Source: Cryptomeria japonica (lineage: Eukaryota > Streptophyta > Pinopsida > Cupressales > Cupressaceae). From it: a stretch of 64,000 bases of DNA. Positions 46,801-59,754 of this stretch are shown piece after piece; the first letter of the stretch is position 1, and each line of letters starts with the position of its first letter. The stretch is from contig NC_081405.1 in NCBI RefSeq assembly GCF_030272615.1, forward strand, positions 647,470,920-647,534,919. Direction: 5' to 3'. Made by a program: the position numbers and the translations under genes. The notes beneath the pieces were generated by a model. That model was not told where the DNA came from. It searched no databases and worked only from the letters and a program-made list of their open reading frames with translations.

Positions 46801-48655
46801 ATGGATCATTTTTATTTAAAGATAAACAGATGTTTAAGGTTGAAAAAAAAAAAAAAAAAAGAAGTAGAAATAATAATAAAAATAATTTTATAATAGAATT
46901 TATTATGTGTTTTAAAAGGAAAGTTTCTTTTCCAAGTGACCTTGTTTCATGAGATTATAGTAAGGAAGTTTCTTTTATGCAATAAAATAATTTAGAAAGT
47001 GAGAATGTTTCATTTACAATATGGGTGAAAGATTCTTTATTTTTCTCTAATAAATAGTTGAAAGATGATAATAAAATAATCTTATTGTTTATCCAAATCA
47101 TTTTATCAAATCTAAAATTTATGAATATGAGAATTAATATTATTGATGCATGCAATTAAGAATTTTAAAGGGAAATGCCCAAGTATCTAGAAAATATGAT
47201 AGAGAATTCAATACTATGTCATACATATTTATTTATGAAGAATAATATCAACTTCTAACAAGATCTATAAAGTTTAAAATTATTGAGCAAAAGGGGGGAG
47301 TTTACTTTAAGTTATTTAAGTTATTAGTACTTACATATATTACCTATCGAAGTCAATAATATTAAATTTATTGTTATCTTTTCAAATTTATTTTACACAT
47401 CCAATAAACAAATATTTAACAAATTATTTAAAATCCATATCTATTTTTTTTAAAATTTAATATTATATAGATAAATAAACATATATATAATTAAAAAAAA
47501 AAAAATTGACAATATTATTTTAGTTATTCTCATGCAATTTAATACAATTTAATAATATAAAAGTTTGATGATAAATTAATGTTATTAATAATATAATACT
47601 ACTATTTATAACAATAAATAATTAAATAACAACAACATAATAATAAATATATATTATATAATTAAAAATAATTTAAAATTTTTAAAATAATGTAATAATG
47701 AATTTACAATAATATAAAAATCTTAATGCTTATTTATATGATACTAGTTTTAATCTAACCTTAACATAACCATAAACTAAAGATTTAACTTAAGCCTAAC
47801 CTAGAATAACTTTAAACATAACACTAATTTAACAAGTATCCTAAAATATATAAATTAATAATATTATTTTAGTTAGATTAGGTTATCCTCGTGTAATTTA
47901 ATAATATAAAATTTTGATAAGAAAGTAATATTGTCAATATAATAATAATATAATTTATTAATATCTAGCAAACTAACTTATATATATATATATATAATTG
48001 TTAAGCCCAAAACTTTACACTTTGGTAACAATACAACTAAACTTTTGAATACATAGTAACACCTATTATGCTTGAGAGGTATAATTAAAAATATTATGTC
48101 TGATACATCCTTATTGACTCCCCACCTAAGGGAGTAATATAATGAGAAATGTCAAGGAAATCTATTAGGGTTAAAAATCTAGGTTCAAGATAATTTCAAA
48201 GGTGGCTTCTCTCACACTAATCCAATATATGTAGATGCATTAGTGAAGTTGGTATCATACACCCAAGGGCTTAAGAATATTCATTACAATTAAACTCCCA
48301 TCTATCTAACAATAATTATAATTGTAACAAAATAAAGCAAGTGCTATGTAGTGAGGAGCACTTTCCGATCGTCAATCAAATTAATATTGTAATAGAATTA
48401 ATAAATGTAACTATTATTATCTAAATAAATAAGAATGATCATTTGAATTAGTTGATTATTAGTCTATTTGGTAATATTGTAGTTATATGATTTAGAAATA
48501 GAAATAGTCAATGCCATTTAAATTATAATTGTAACTTCAAATTATATACATTGTAGGTTAAAATTAAATGTATTGTAATTTGATTTAAATAAATGAGATT
48601 GTATTAAAAATAGTAAGATATATTGTAATATCATCTAATTCTATTGGGCTTATAA
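43805..48655. other. 4.85-kb AT-rich block splitting C3 pol
   Basis: The block starts TGTAAGACCCCGCC, which resembles an LTR start, but I find no matching second LTR, no pol domain and no clear target-site duplication. 45830-48000 is above 75 percent A+T. A 79-codon open frame at 44590-44829 has no recognisable motif. About 400 bp of C3 RNase H coding sequence is also missing across this block, so it is not a clean insertion. Confidence 0.5.
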
Positions 48656-49035
48656 CTCATAGAATATTGAATTACATGAACAAAACTAAACTAAATAGAT
48701 TTTGTATCTTTATCAACCGCATAAGCTAAGTATATTGTAGTTGCTTCATGTTGCACTCAGTTACTTTGGATGAAACAGACATTGAAGGATATTAGTCTAT
48801 TGTTTGATGAACCTAGATCTCAATCATGTGTGATAATACAAGTGCAATTAATATTTCTAAGAAGCCAGTTTTGCATTCTAGAACAAAGCATATTTCTATT
48901 TGGTATTATTTCTTGAGTAAAAAAGTAGTGGATAAAGAAGTAAAACTTGAATATGTACCTACCAAAGAGAAAGTTATAGAAATATTTACAAAGGTGTTGT
49001 GCAAAGATACTTTTGAGTATCTCCGAAGTTGTTAG
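48656..49035 (+). pseudogene. C3 RNase H, C-terminal part
   Basis: The frame reads VSLSTA, a stop, KYIVVASCCTQLLWMKQTLK, then after a frameshift CDNTSAINISKKPVLHSRTK and VKLEYVPTKEKVIEIFTKVL. This is the end of a copia RNase H and pol. Confidence 0.87.
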
Positions 49036-49429
49036 GTGTTATATAACTTCCTAGTTTGAACTAAATGCATTTGACAATGCATTAGTCCAGGATAATTCAT
49101 GCATATTTATGTCTAGGCTAACTTTTGGGGCTTCCTCTTAGGAGGAGCAGAGTGGTTTCTAAGAATTATTTCAATATACCTTTGTCCTTGATGTCAAAGG
49201 GAGTGAAGTTCTAGGAGATTTTGTGCTTGTGAAGTTTGGAAAAGGTTGAAGCATATAGCCTTCTTTTCTATATTTTGAAGGGGGAGAAGTTTTGTGTTTG
49301 TGATGTTCGAAGAAGGTTGAAGCATATAGTCATCTTTTGTCTCTTTTTAAAGGCGAGAAGTTTTTGAGAAGTGTTCTTGAACATGTTGTTGGAGAAATTA
49401 TTTCTCATTGATGAATGTTTCCATCAATG

Positions 49430-49565
49430 ACAAAGGGGGAGATTGTTGCAAATGTGAAAGTGATTAATATTTTAGTATGGTTGTAATTGATGTCAACCAA
49501 CTGATTTTTATGCTTGGTTGTTAGTCTAGATGTTTAGACCTATTGTAAATATATTTATGATGTAT
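49430..49565 (+). repeat. C3 polypurine tract and truncated 3' LTR
   Basis: CAAAGGGGGAGAT (49431-49443) precedes TGTTGCAAATGTG at 49444, which matches the 5' LTR start. Homology fades at about 49565, so only some 120 bp of the 3' LTR is left. Confidence 0.82.
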
Positions 49566-50670
49566 TGGCGTAGGCATCTAAAATGGTTAACGCTTGCAAC
49601 ATCATGCTTTAACTTGTTTGTGTGACCTTATTTTAGGGTTTTCACATCTCATTAACATTTCTTCTATGTTGTGTAGTTGATCTTTATCATTTGTCGACAT
49701 TGTGTGACCCTTGTTCTACATTCTTTTCTTTTCAATTTCAATTGTCTCACATTTAAATTGGGTCTTGTCAATATCATTTTTAATTTGCAATAATTGGTCG
49801 TGATCAATGTTATCATGTCAATTGAATATCATTAATCTTAATTGGTGTTAGATTAGGATTTTATCCTCGATCTTTGTCATTTTCAATCGATTATCGATCA
49901 TCCTTGATCATTTATCAATCAATTTGAATTATTTTGGATCTCATTTAGACATTAATTATCAATCTCTTTATCAATTTTGATTGACTTGTCATCGATCTTT
50001 ATCAAGTAAACCTTCATCAAATCAACCTTTTATCAATATTTGATCAATTTGTCATCAATCTCAATCAGTCATCAATCTTAATCAGGCATCAATCTTCATC
50101 ACTTTTGGTTCATTCAGTCATTGATACTTTTGTCATCTTTGGTTGATTCGTCATCAATCTTTGTCATATTGATATCAAATCCTTGTTATTTGATCATGAT
50201 TAATTTTTTTTTCAAATTTTCCTTTAATTGTGGACATCAAGACCTAATTTCATTTCTTTAAGTCTTTTTCTTCCTAGGGTTTTATGATTAATTCATTTGA
50301 TCCTATTAACACTTCTCCCTAGGTTAAAGAAATTTATTTATTTATCGTATGTCACAATTAAAATAACCATTTAGTTGGCTAATTTATCTTCCTCTTGTGT
50401 GGATTAATTAATAAATGTGAATTTATTAATTAAATTCCACCTAATTTATGACATCCAATTTACTAATTTTTCAAATATCAAATTCCCACTAATTTCCCCC
50501 CTAATTTCTCCACTAATTAGCTCCCCTTTTTATGCTCATATTGTCGTCATTGTAAAGCTACTTTCTTTGGGTGTGTGCACCAAGATGGTGTGCAAAAAAG
50601 TGGACAAACCCCCCCAAAAATATGAAAAAACACAAAATGCACACGAGGTATTTCAAATTTAAAAAACCTC
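49566..50670. other. Non-coding spacer with CATCAATC-type degenerate repeat
   Basis: From about 49790 to 50180 the phrases 'catcaatctt', 'gatcaattt' and 'tcaatcttcatca' recur with irregular spacing, forming a degenerate short tandem repeat. The rest holds nothing that I recognise. Confidence 0.6.
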
Positions 50671-50689
50671 ATACGTGTTTAGGCTCGTT

Positions 50690-50835
50690 TGGCCAAGCCT
50701 AACCAAAGCTAAACCACATATGGGGTTTAAAGTATACTAGATGCGTATGTGATTTAAAACTAAAACCCCATATGCAGTTTAGAAACTAAAACCCCGTATG
50801 CGGTTTTAGTTTGTAAACCGCGTATGTGTTTATCT
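50690..50835. repeat. Small inverted and direct repeat (CCCCATATGCGGTTT)
   Basis: Variants of 'aaaccccatatg/aaccgcgtatg' occur five times, and AAACTAAAACC / GGTTTTAGTTT around 50787-50815 form an 11-bp stem with an 8-base loop (ccgtatgc). Its CCATATG core recalls the CATATG palindrome of the big array downstream. Confidence 0.6.
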
Positions 50836-51089
50836 GTCAATAAAATTTTAATTAGTAATATGGACTTGTATGCAATTCATTTAGCATTCCATTAGGTTTT
50901 TCGGTAGGATATATACATAGAATATAACATTATTATATACTTTAAGTTATATTTTATGTATATATTGTTAGGATGCTTGAGAGTGGTTCCAAATATCTAA
51001 GAGTTATAATGCAGATTCTAGTTTTTTGAGTATTCTTATAAATTTTAGACTTAGTAAAATTTCAGTAATCAGCATGCTCGTATCAACAT

Positions 51090-52415
<1,326 letters not shown>

Positions 52416-54115
52416 GGGTCATATGGTATTCTAAGGGATCATATGGTACATCATAGGGATCCATGCATATGTCCTAAAAGGTCATATGGTGTCCTAAGGG
52501 GTCAAAGGATGACATATGAACCATAACAATACATAAAGGGTCATATGGAGTCCTAAGGGGTCATAGGACACCATATGACCCCTTATCACACCATGTGACC
52601 CATAATGACACCAAATGGTGTCCTAAGGGGTCATAGGACCCCAAATGACATCTTAGGACACCATATGGAGTCCTATAGGGTCATATGGTGTCCTAAAGGG
52701 TCATAGGAGACCATATGACCCCTTAGGACACCATATGGTGTCCAAAGAGGTCATATGGTGTCCTAGGGCTCATAAGATACCATACGACACATCACAACAC
52801 CATATGGTGTCCTAAGGGATCATAGGACACCATATGACCCTTAGGACACAATATGACCCCTAACGACACCTAAGGGGTCATATAGTGTCCTAAGGGCTCA
52901 TAGGATACCATATGATCCCTTAGCACACCATAGGATCTATAATGAAACCATATGACCCCTTAGGAAACCATATGGTGTTTTTATGGGTCATATGTTGTCC
53001 TAAGGGGTCATATGCCATCCTATGACCCCTTAGGACACCATCTAGTGTCATTATGGTTTTAATGGTGTCCTAAGGGGTCATATGGTGTCCTAAGGGGTCA
53101 TAGAATACTATATGACCTCTTAGGAAACAATACAACCCCTAACAACACCTAAGGGATCATAGGACACCATATTCCCCCTTAGGACACCATACGACCCTTA
53201 ACAACACCTAAGGGGTCATAGGACACCATACAACCCTTAAGAACACCTTGTGGAGTCCTAAGGGGTCATAAAAGACCATACTACCCCTTAGGACACCATA
53301 TGACCCATAACAACACCTAAGGGGTTATATGGAGTCCTAAGGGGTCATAGGACACCATATGACCAGTAACGACACCAAATGGTGTCCTAAGGGGTCATAG
53401 AGCACCATATGACCTCTTAGGATACCATACAACCCATAACGACACCATATGGAGTCTTAAATGGTCATATGGTGTACTAAGGGGTCGTAGAAGACCATAT
53501 GACATTAATGACACATAAGGGGTCATATGGTATTCAAAGGGGTCATTGGACACCATATGAACCCTCAAGACACCATACGACCCATAATGACACCATATGG
53601 TTTCCTAAGGGGTCATATGGTCTCCTAAGGGGTCATAGAACACCATATGACCCCTTACGACACCATATAACGACACCAAATAGTGTCCTAAGGGATCATA
53701 AAACACCATATGACCTCTTAGAACACCATACAACCCATAATGACACCATATGGAATCCTAAGGGGTCATATGGTGTCCTAAGGGGTCGTAGGACACCATA
53801 TGACCCTTAGGAAACCATACGACCCCTAACAACACCACATGATGTCCTAAGGGATCATATGCTATCCTAAGGGGTCATAGGATCCCATATGATCATCTTA
53901 AGGGGTCATAGGATACCATATGACCCCTTAGGACACAATGTGACCCCTAGTGACACCTAAGGGGTCATATGGTGTCCTATGGGATCATAGAACACTATAT
54001 GACCCCTTAGGACACAATACGACCTATAACAACACTATATGGTGTCCTAAGGTGTCATATGATGTCTTGAGGGGTCGTAGGAAACCATAAGACCCCTTAG
54101 GACACCATATGGTAT
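52416..54115. repeat. Second palindromic 20-mer array
   Basis: About 1.7 kb of alternating GGGGTCATATGGTGTCCTAA and its reverse complement, with point changes. It is the same repeat family as 1-1466, but the ~325-bp higher-order period is not obvious here. Flanked on both sides by CT-rich DNA. Confidence 0.93.
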
Positions 54116-54340
54116 CTATCTCTTTCCCTCTAACTCTTTTTATCTCTCTCCCTCCCAACCTCCTTCTCCCTCTCACCCTCTATCTCTATCTCTCTCTCAC
54201 TCATCTTCTCTTAGGTGTCTCTCTCTCTCTCTCTCTCTGTGTGTCTCTCTCTATCTCTCTCTCTCTCAGGTGTCTCTGTCTCTCTCTCTTAGGTGTATCT
54301 ATCTCCCTCTCTCCCTCTTTTTCCCTCTCTCCCTCCCCAT

Positions 54341-54371
<31 letters not shown>

Positions 54372-54918
54372 CCTCCCATTTTTTCCCTCTCTACCCTTCT
54401 CTCCCTATATCTCTCTCTCCCCCCTCTCTCTCTTAGGTGTCTCTCTTTCCTATTCTCTTCATCTTTTTCTCTCTCCCTTCACCATCATCTCTCTTCCCTC
54501 TCCCTCTCTCCTTCCCATTATTTCCCTCCCCCTCTCTTGTGTCTCTCTCTCACATTCTTGCCCTCTCTCCCTCTCTCCCTTTCTATTTCTCCCTCAAGTC
54601 TCTCTTTATTTACCTCTAACACTCTTTCTTTCTCTCCTACTCTCTTTCTCTTTCTCTCTCAATTATCTCTCCCTCTCACCCTCTCTTTCCCTCTCTCCCT
54701 CCATCCTCTCTCTTATCTCTCCCTCTCTCCCTTCCAAGAATAACTTAAGAGAGAGAGAAAGACCTAAGAGAGAGAGATAGTGAGAGGGAGGAAGGGATGG
54801 AAAATGAGTATGAGACTAGAGAAAGAACCTAGGTGAGAGAGGGGTAGAGGAAGGGAAGGGTTGAGAGAGAGAGAGAGAGGCCGATGGAAAGAAAAGAAGA
54901 GACTAGAGATAGAGAGAG
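54116..54918. repeat. CT-rich then GA-rich tract
   Basis: CT-rich to about 54735 with the punctuation 'ttaggtgtctctc' (54208, 54266, 54288, 54429), then switching strand to GA-rich (54745-54918). The switch makes a large imperfect inverted repeat. C2 is inserted in the GA part. Confidence 0.9.
54914..54918. repeat. C2 target-site duplication, left copy
   Basis: GAGAG directly before the C2 5' LTR; matches 60978-60982. Because the target is itself a GA repeat, chance agreement is more likely than usual. Confidence 0.7.
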
Positions 54919-56169
54919 TGTTGGGAATTTGGAATTGTTAATGTGTTGCATTGATGTTTTGTCATTGATGATAACATTGGTTGTTTACCAGTTTCTTATT
55001 GGTTTTGGTAGAGAGGTTGATTATGATATTGATTTGGTAGGATCCGGTATCCTTTGGTTTGTGGAAATTGTTTGTATCTATCATTTATGTTATTCAGATA
55101 TGTATCACGATTAGTTGGTTAGGGATTTGATCACTCAGGAGCTATCATTTGCTCTAGTAAGCCTTTTGGTCACTGGTAAGGGTTTTATCGGTAGAGCTTT
55201 GTTGAAGATCTTTTGATGCACATGATACGTGATGTTGGTGCAACTTCTAGATGGCTTTAAGGATGTTGTTGGTTATCTTGTTCTTGTTCTAGTTCATCCT
55301 TGGTGTTGGACTTGGTTTATGGCGACCTATTTTGGGTATGATCTTATATAGGTTATGGAATGGTTTTTGTAATGTGTTGGAGGATGTTCCTAATGCATTA
55401 CCAACATGATTTAATGATTGGCTTACATTGTTTTTGGCCTAAGATGACTTGGTTGATCATTGGATTATGGGTTTATGTTATGAATTTATTGTATTATGTT
55501 TTAGGTAGCTGACCTGATTGTTTAGGTCTCGGGTTGGTATAAATATGATGTAAGATCTCTTTGTAGATCATGGGTTGATAGGTCAAGGTTATGGGATGAT
55601 ATGTGTGGGAATAATGTTTGAATCATATTCAAAAGGTTTGGTCTATCATAGGTGATTGAATTGGGTTTGTAAGAGAGGTTTAAGGCCTTCGGTATTGAGC
55701 TTAACTAAAACTGTACTCAGGCATAGGATATGCTATACTTGCAGTTCACTCTTCTTTCTAGATTGTAGTCTAATGTTTATGTAGTCAGTGAGGCTCCTTT
55801 TTGTGATGAGCAGTGCGCTCTAGGATATTGGCCTTCCTGCATGTGTAGACCCCTCATATTGTAATCACATACTTACTACAGAAGTATTATTTGACTGTGG
55901 GTAGGCTTCCTACCGTGGTTTTTCCCTATATCAGGTTTTTCACATACAAATATTGGTGTCACGTGTTATGGATGGATCGTAACTGTTATGTGATTTATGT
56001 TTATGTTTAAATTCTTTATCAGTCATTCGGTTATTTGGTTTATGCATTCTGATATTAAGTTTATGTGTTCCGGTATTAAGGAATTAAATGCTTAAAGTTC
56101 TTTAATCTGGTGACAACTGTTTCGCCCCCCCTCTCTCAGTTGTCCTCTGGTTATCTAAGTTATCTAATA
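54919..56169 (+). repeat. C2 5' LTR, 1251 bp
   Basis: Starts TGTTGGGAATTTGG and ends TTATCTAATA, two bases before the PBS. It aligns along its length with 59755-60977 and with the reverse complement of the C1 and C4 LTRs. A C-tract (56125-56131) sits between GACAACTG and CAGTTGTC. Confidence 0.9.
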
Positions 56170-56171
56170 AT

Positions 56172-56183
56172 TGGTGTCAGAGC
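56172..56183 (+). promoter_or_regulatory. C2 primer-binding site (initiator-Met tRNA)
   Basis: TGGTGTCAGAGC, one base different from TGGTATCAGAGC, two bases after the LTR. Confidence 0.87.
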
Positions 56184-56225
56184 TTGATTCTCTTTGTAGA
56201 AGCTTAACTACTTGAGGAAGATCCT

Positions 56226-57170
56226 ATGGCATGTAGCGGTTCAAGTTCATCTACTGTTGTTTTCTGGAGAGAAATTCCTAGGCTTCATTGAACAAATTAC
56301 AAGGTATGGAAGATTTGGATGGAGACTCATCTGAGATGTCTTGGGAAGGAAATTTGGGAGATCATTGAGAATGGTGTTACATCATTTAATCTGGCATCTG
56401 TAAATTCTCCTCTTACTAGTCTGGATAAAGAGATTGACAATGATTGTAGAGCTATAGAAGCCCTTTTGTATGCACTTTCTAATCAACAATTTATGAGACT
56501 AACTGGCAAATCAATTACAAAGGCTATATGGAAAAAATTGGAGACTCTAAATGAAGGTGACCATACTGTTAAAATTGCTAAACTTTATGCTTACCAGGTA
56601 AGGTATGAAAATCTAAAGATGGAAGAAGATGAAAGGATTATTGCTTTTATGGAGAGAATTAATGAGATTGTTTTGGGAATTCAATGTTGTGGTGGATCTC
56701 TGAGCAAAGATGAAATATTTTCTAAAGTACTAAGAGCTTTTCCACCGGCTTATAATATAAATACTACTGCAAATAATGAGCTTAGAACTATAGTGAACAC
56801 CTATGTTAATAGGGATACCTTGGTTGGGAAATTATCTGCTTTTGAGCTTGAGGAATTTGGAACTTCTAGAGCTGTTAAACCTGAACATGCTTTTCATGTA
56901 TCTACATCATCTACCAACAAGAGTGATTGGAAAGATTTATATGTGAAGGAACTAGAGGATATGAAGAATGAAGATGAAGAGTTTCAGCAACTTGAAGTCT
57001 TATTTGCTAGAAGAGTACCTAAAGGACAGACATGAAGTAAGTATCAAGGAAAATCACCTTTTAAATGCTTTTCATGTAATAAGATAGGTCATTTTGCATC
57101 TAGATGTCCTAAAAGGAATTCAAGATTTGAGGAAAGATGTAGAAGATCTTTTAGGCCTAACCATGATTAT
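56226..57170 (+). pseudogene. C2 gag
   Basis: ATG at 56226 (MACSGSSSSTVVFW), a stop near 56289, then open for 238 codons 56319-57035 through the UBN2-type capsid (METHLRCLGKEIWEI..., LVGKLSAFELEEFG). After a TGA at 57033 the frame continues into an intact zinc knuckle CFSCNKIGHFASRC (57063-57104). Only two or three point changes separate it from an open gag, so it is the best-preserved gag in the window. Confidence 0.9.
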
Positions 57171-57560
57171 TAGAACAAGCATAAGTACAAGAAAAACAAA
57201 GATAAATCATGCTACTATGTGGATGAGGAAGGTGTGACTAATTTTAATGATGAACCGACACAAGATTCAACTGGTGGATCTGGAAATGGAAAGGAATGGG
57301 TATTTTTGGCTATCAAGGAAGATGATTTGGTACCTAAAGAGAATGCCCTTGCTGCTAAAATTGAAGACAAGGATGAATGGGTAATTGATAGTGGATGTTC
57401 ACATCATATGACTGGGAATAAAAGGATGTTCTTATCTATGCAAGAATTTTATGATGGTCTGGTTAGATTTGGAGATGACAAAGCATGCATGATCAAGGGA
57501 AAATGAACAATATCATTGGACAGTAAGAATAACATTGATAATATTTATTATGTTGAAGGT
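57171..57560 (+). pseudogene. C2 aspartic protease domain
   Basis: The frame 57219-57506 has an acidic linker (DEEGVTNFNDEPTQDS) and WVIDSGCSHHMTGNKR with the DSG active site, then LVRFGDDKACMIKGK and a stop at 57504. Confidence 0.9.
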
Positions 57561-58560
57561 TTAAGGCAAAATATTTTGAGTGTAGGACAATTAGTGGATA
57601 AGGGATTTCAGTTACAGTTCAAGGATGGAAAATGAAAGATTATCAATAGATCTGGTTTGGAAATTGCAACCGGTACACAAATTAAAGGTAATATCTTTCA
57701 TTTGAACTCTAGCGAGAAGACATGTTTGATTGTACAAATTGATGAGAGCTGGATATGGCATAAGAGGTTGTGTCATGTGAATTTTGATTGCATTGTGAAG
57801 ATTAGTTCTACTAAGGTAGTTATAGATATACCTAAGATTGTAAAGCCCTATAATCTGGTATGTAAGGAATGTCAAATGGGAAAGAAAGTCAATATTTATT
57901 TTAATAATATATAAGGCAAATTTAATGATGTTCTTGATTTTATTCATACTCATTTGTATGGTCTTGCTAGAATCAAAAGTTTTTCAGGGTGATAGATATT
58001 TCATGGTAATCATTGATTATTATTCTAGAATGATGTGGGTTACTTTTCTAAGGGAGAAGTTTGAAGCATTTGCAAAATTTAAAATCTTTAAAGCTAAAGT
58101 TGAGATAGAGACAGGTTTAAAGATTAAATGCTTAAGATTAGCTCAAGGTGGACAATTCACATCTGGTGAATTTAACAGTTATTGTGAGAAGAATGGGATA
58201 AGGAGACAATTGTCTGCACCTCAAACACCTCAACAGAATGGAGTTGTGGAAAGGAAGAACATAACTATCTTGGATGCAGCTAGAACCATTATGATGGAAG
58301 CTAATTTGCCTCATATCTATTAGAAAGAAGTTGTAAGATCGACGATATACACATTCAACAAAGTTCATATCAAAGGAGATATTGGTAAGACATCTTAGGA
58401 GTTCTAGTTTGGTCATACACCAATAGTTAATTATTTTAGAATATCTAGTAGTAAATGATATATCAAAATAGATGACTCCATTGGAAAGTTTGAACCTAGA
58501 TGTGATGAAGGAATATTTCTTGGTTATTCTAATGAATGAAAAACTTATAGATGTTATAAC
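57560..58560 (+). pseudogene. C2 integrase domain
   Basis: 57657-57914 contains WIWHKRLCHVNFDCIVK and VCKECQMGK (zinc-binding part). After a small frameshift, 57925-58323 has VIIDYYSRMMWVTFLREKFE, LAQGGQFTSGEFNSYCEKNG and PQQNGVVERKNITILDAART. The first Asp is present in IIDYYS; the second catalytic Asp (SDHDGEF in C1) reads AQGGQF here, so it has been lost. The Glu in VVERKN is kept. Confidence 0.87.
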
Positions 58561-58849
58561 AAAAGATTGCAAAGAATTATGGAGAGTACAAATGTCAAAG
58601 TGGATGAGAAGAATAGAAGTCGAATCAGAACTTATGAGAGAGAATCGACAATGGAAATGATGACAACTGAACCAGTAGCACCTATACCAAAACAAAATGT
58701 TAAACCAATTAATCCAAAAGTATCTAAAAATTCAACAATAATTGAAGATCGGGACAAAGGAACAACAAATCAGAAGAATCCTAGATATGTAAGGTTGAAT
58801 CATTCTAAAGTTCAATATCATTGGCGATAAAAGAAAAGTAGTGATGACA

Positions 58850-59145
58850 AGAAGAAGGTTGGCAGCTAATGAGGTATGTTTTATTTCTCAAGTTGAACTG
58901 ACATCAGTAACTGAAGCTTGTAAAGATGAGTATTGGATGAAAGCTATGGAAGAATAATTAGATCAAATAGAGAAGAATAACACATCAAATTTAGTTCCCC
59001 GACCTATAAATAAGAATGTTATTGGAACTAAATGGGTTTTCAAGAATAAATTGAATGAGGATGGACAAGTTGTGATGAATAAAGATAGATTAGTTTGTAA
59101 AGGATATTCTTAGAAGGAAGGAATTGATTATGATGAAACCATTGC
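58850..59145 (+). pseudogene. C2 reverse transcriptase N-terminal remnant
   Basis: The frame shows [40 protein letters not shown] and DRLVCKGYS, a stop, KEGIDYDETIAPV. Everything from here to the RNase H block, including the YVDD motif, is missing. 58567-58830 upstream is the linker between integrase and RT. Confidence 0.88.
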
Positions 59146-59485
59146 ACCAGTAGTTATTCACTGTGATAACTTTGCTGCTATTGATATATCAAAGAATCTA
59201 GTATTTTATTCTAAGAAAAAACACATATCTATCAAGTATAACTTTTTGAAGGAGAAGGTGGAAGCAAATGAAGTCAGACTGGTTTATGTGAACATTAAAG
59301 AGAGGATTGCAGACATTTTCACTAAACCTTTTCCTAAAGAATCATTTGAGTACTTTAGAGACAGGCTGGGGGTTTTTGCTCCTCTGATAGAGACCCATGT
59401 GATGCTAATTGGCATCAGTCTGATATGCATTATCAAAATTATTACTCATTCTGAATTGATGTGGTGGTGCTACTACTTAGGGTGA
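59146..59485 (+). pseudogene. C2 RNase H C-terminal part
   Basis: Directly after the deletion junction at ACCAGTA (59146-59152) the frame reads VIHCDNFAAIDISKNLVFYS and then NFLKEKVEANEVRLVYVNIK and ADIFTKPFPKESFEYFRDRL, the end of pol. The active-site Asp of CDN is present but the earlier part of RNase H is gone. Confidence 0.88.
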
Positions 59486-59739
59486 GTATTCAACTTTGTA
59501 TTTTAGAGGATTTATGATTTTTATTTGATTTTTTATGCTAGATCTTTGGTATTGATGTCAAAGAGAGAGAGATATATGCGAAAAATAGAGCTTAATGGAA
59601 TATCAGTCAAAAGGGAGTTTGGTTCAGAATTTCATTGCTATATCATTTTGTGGGAGATTGTTGGTTGTCTTCCATTGGGGAGACCTATTTGGTATTTCTT
59701 GGCACTTGGATATTTTTCACATCTAGTGTTGCCATCAAT

Positions 59740-59754
59740 GCCAAAGGGAGAGAT
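59740..59754 (+). promoter_or_regulatory. C2 polypurine tract
   Basis: GCCAAAGGGAGAGAT immediately before the 3' LTR; compare CCAAAGGGGGAGAT in C1. Confidence 0.82.

Larger units (their letters stand above)
39431..49565 (+). mobile_element. Ty1/copia element C3, split by a 4.9-kb insert
   Basis: 5' LTR 39431-40495, PBS, gag, PR, IN, RT up to about 43804, then about 4.85 kb of unrelated AT-rich DNA, then RNase H 48656-49035, PPT and a truncated 3' LTR 49444-49565. The LTR ends TGTTGC/CAACA and length (1065 bp) differ from the C1/C2/C4 family. Numerous stops; the element is dead. Confidence 0.88.
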
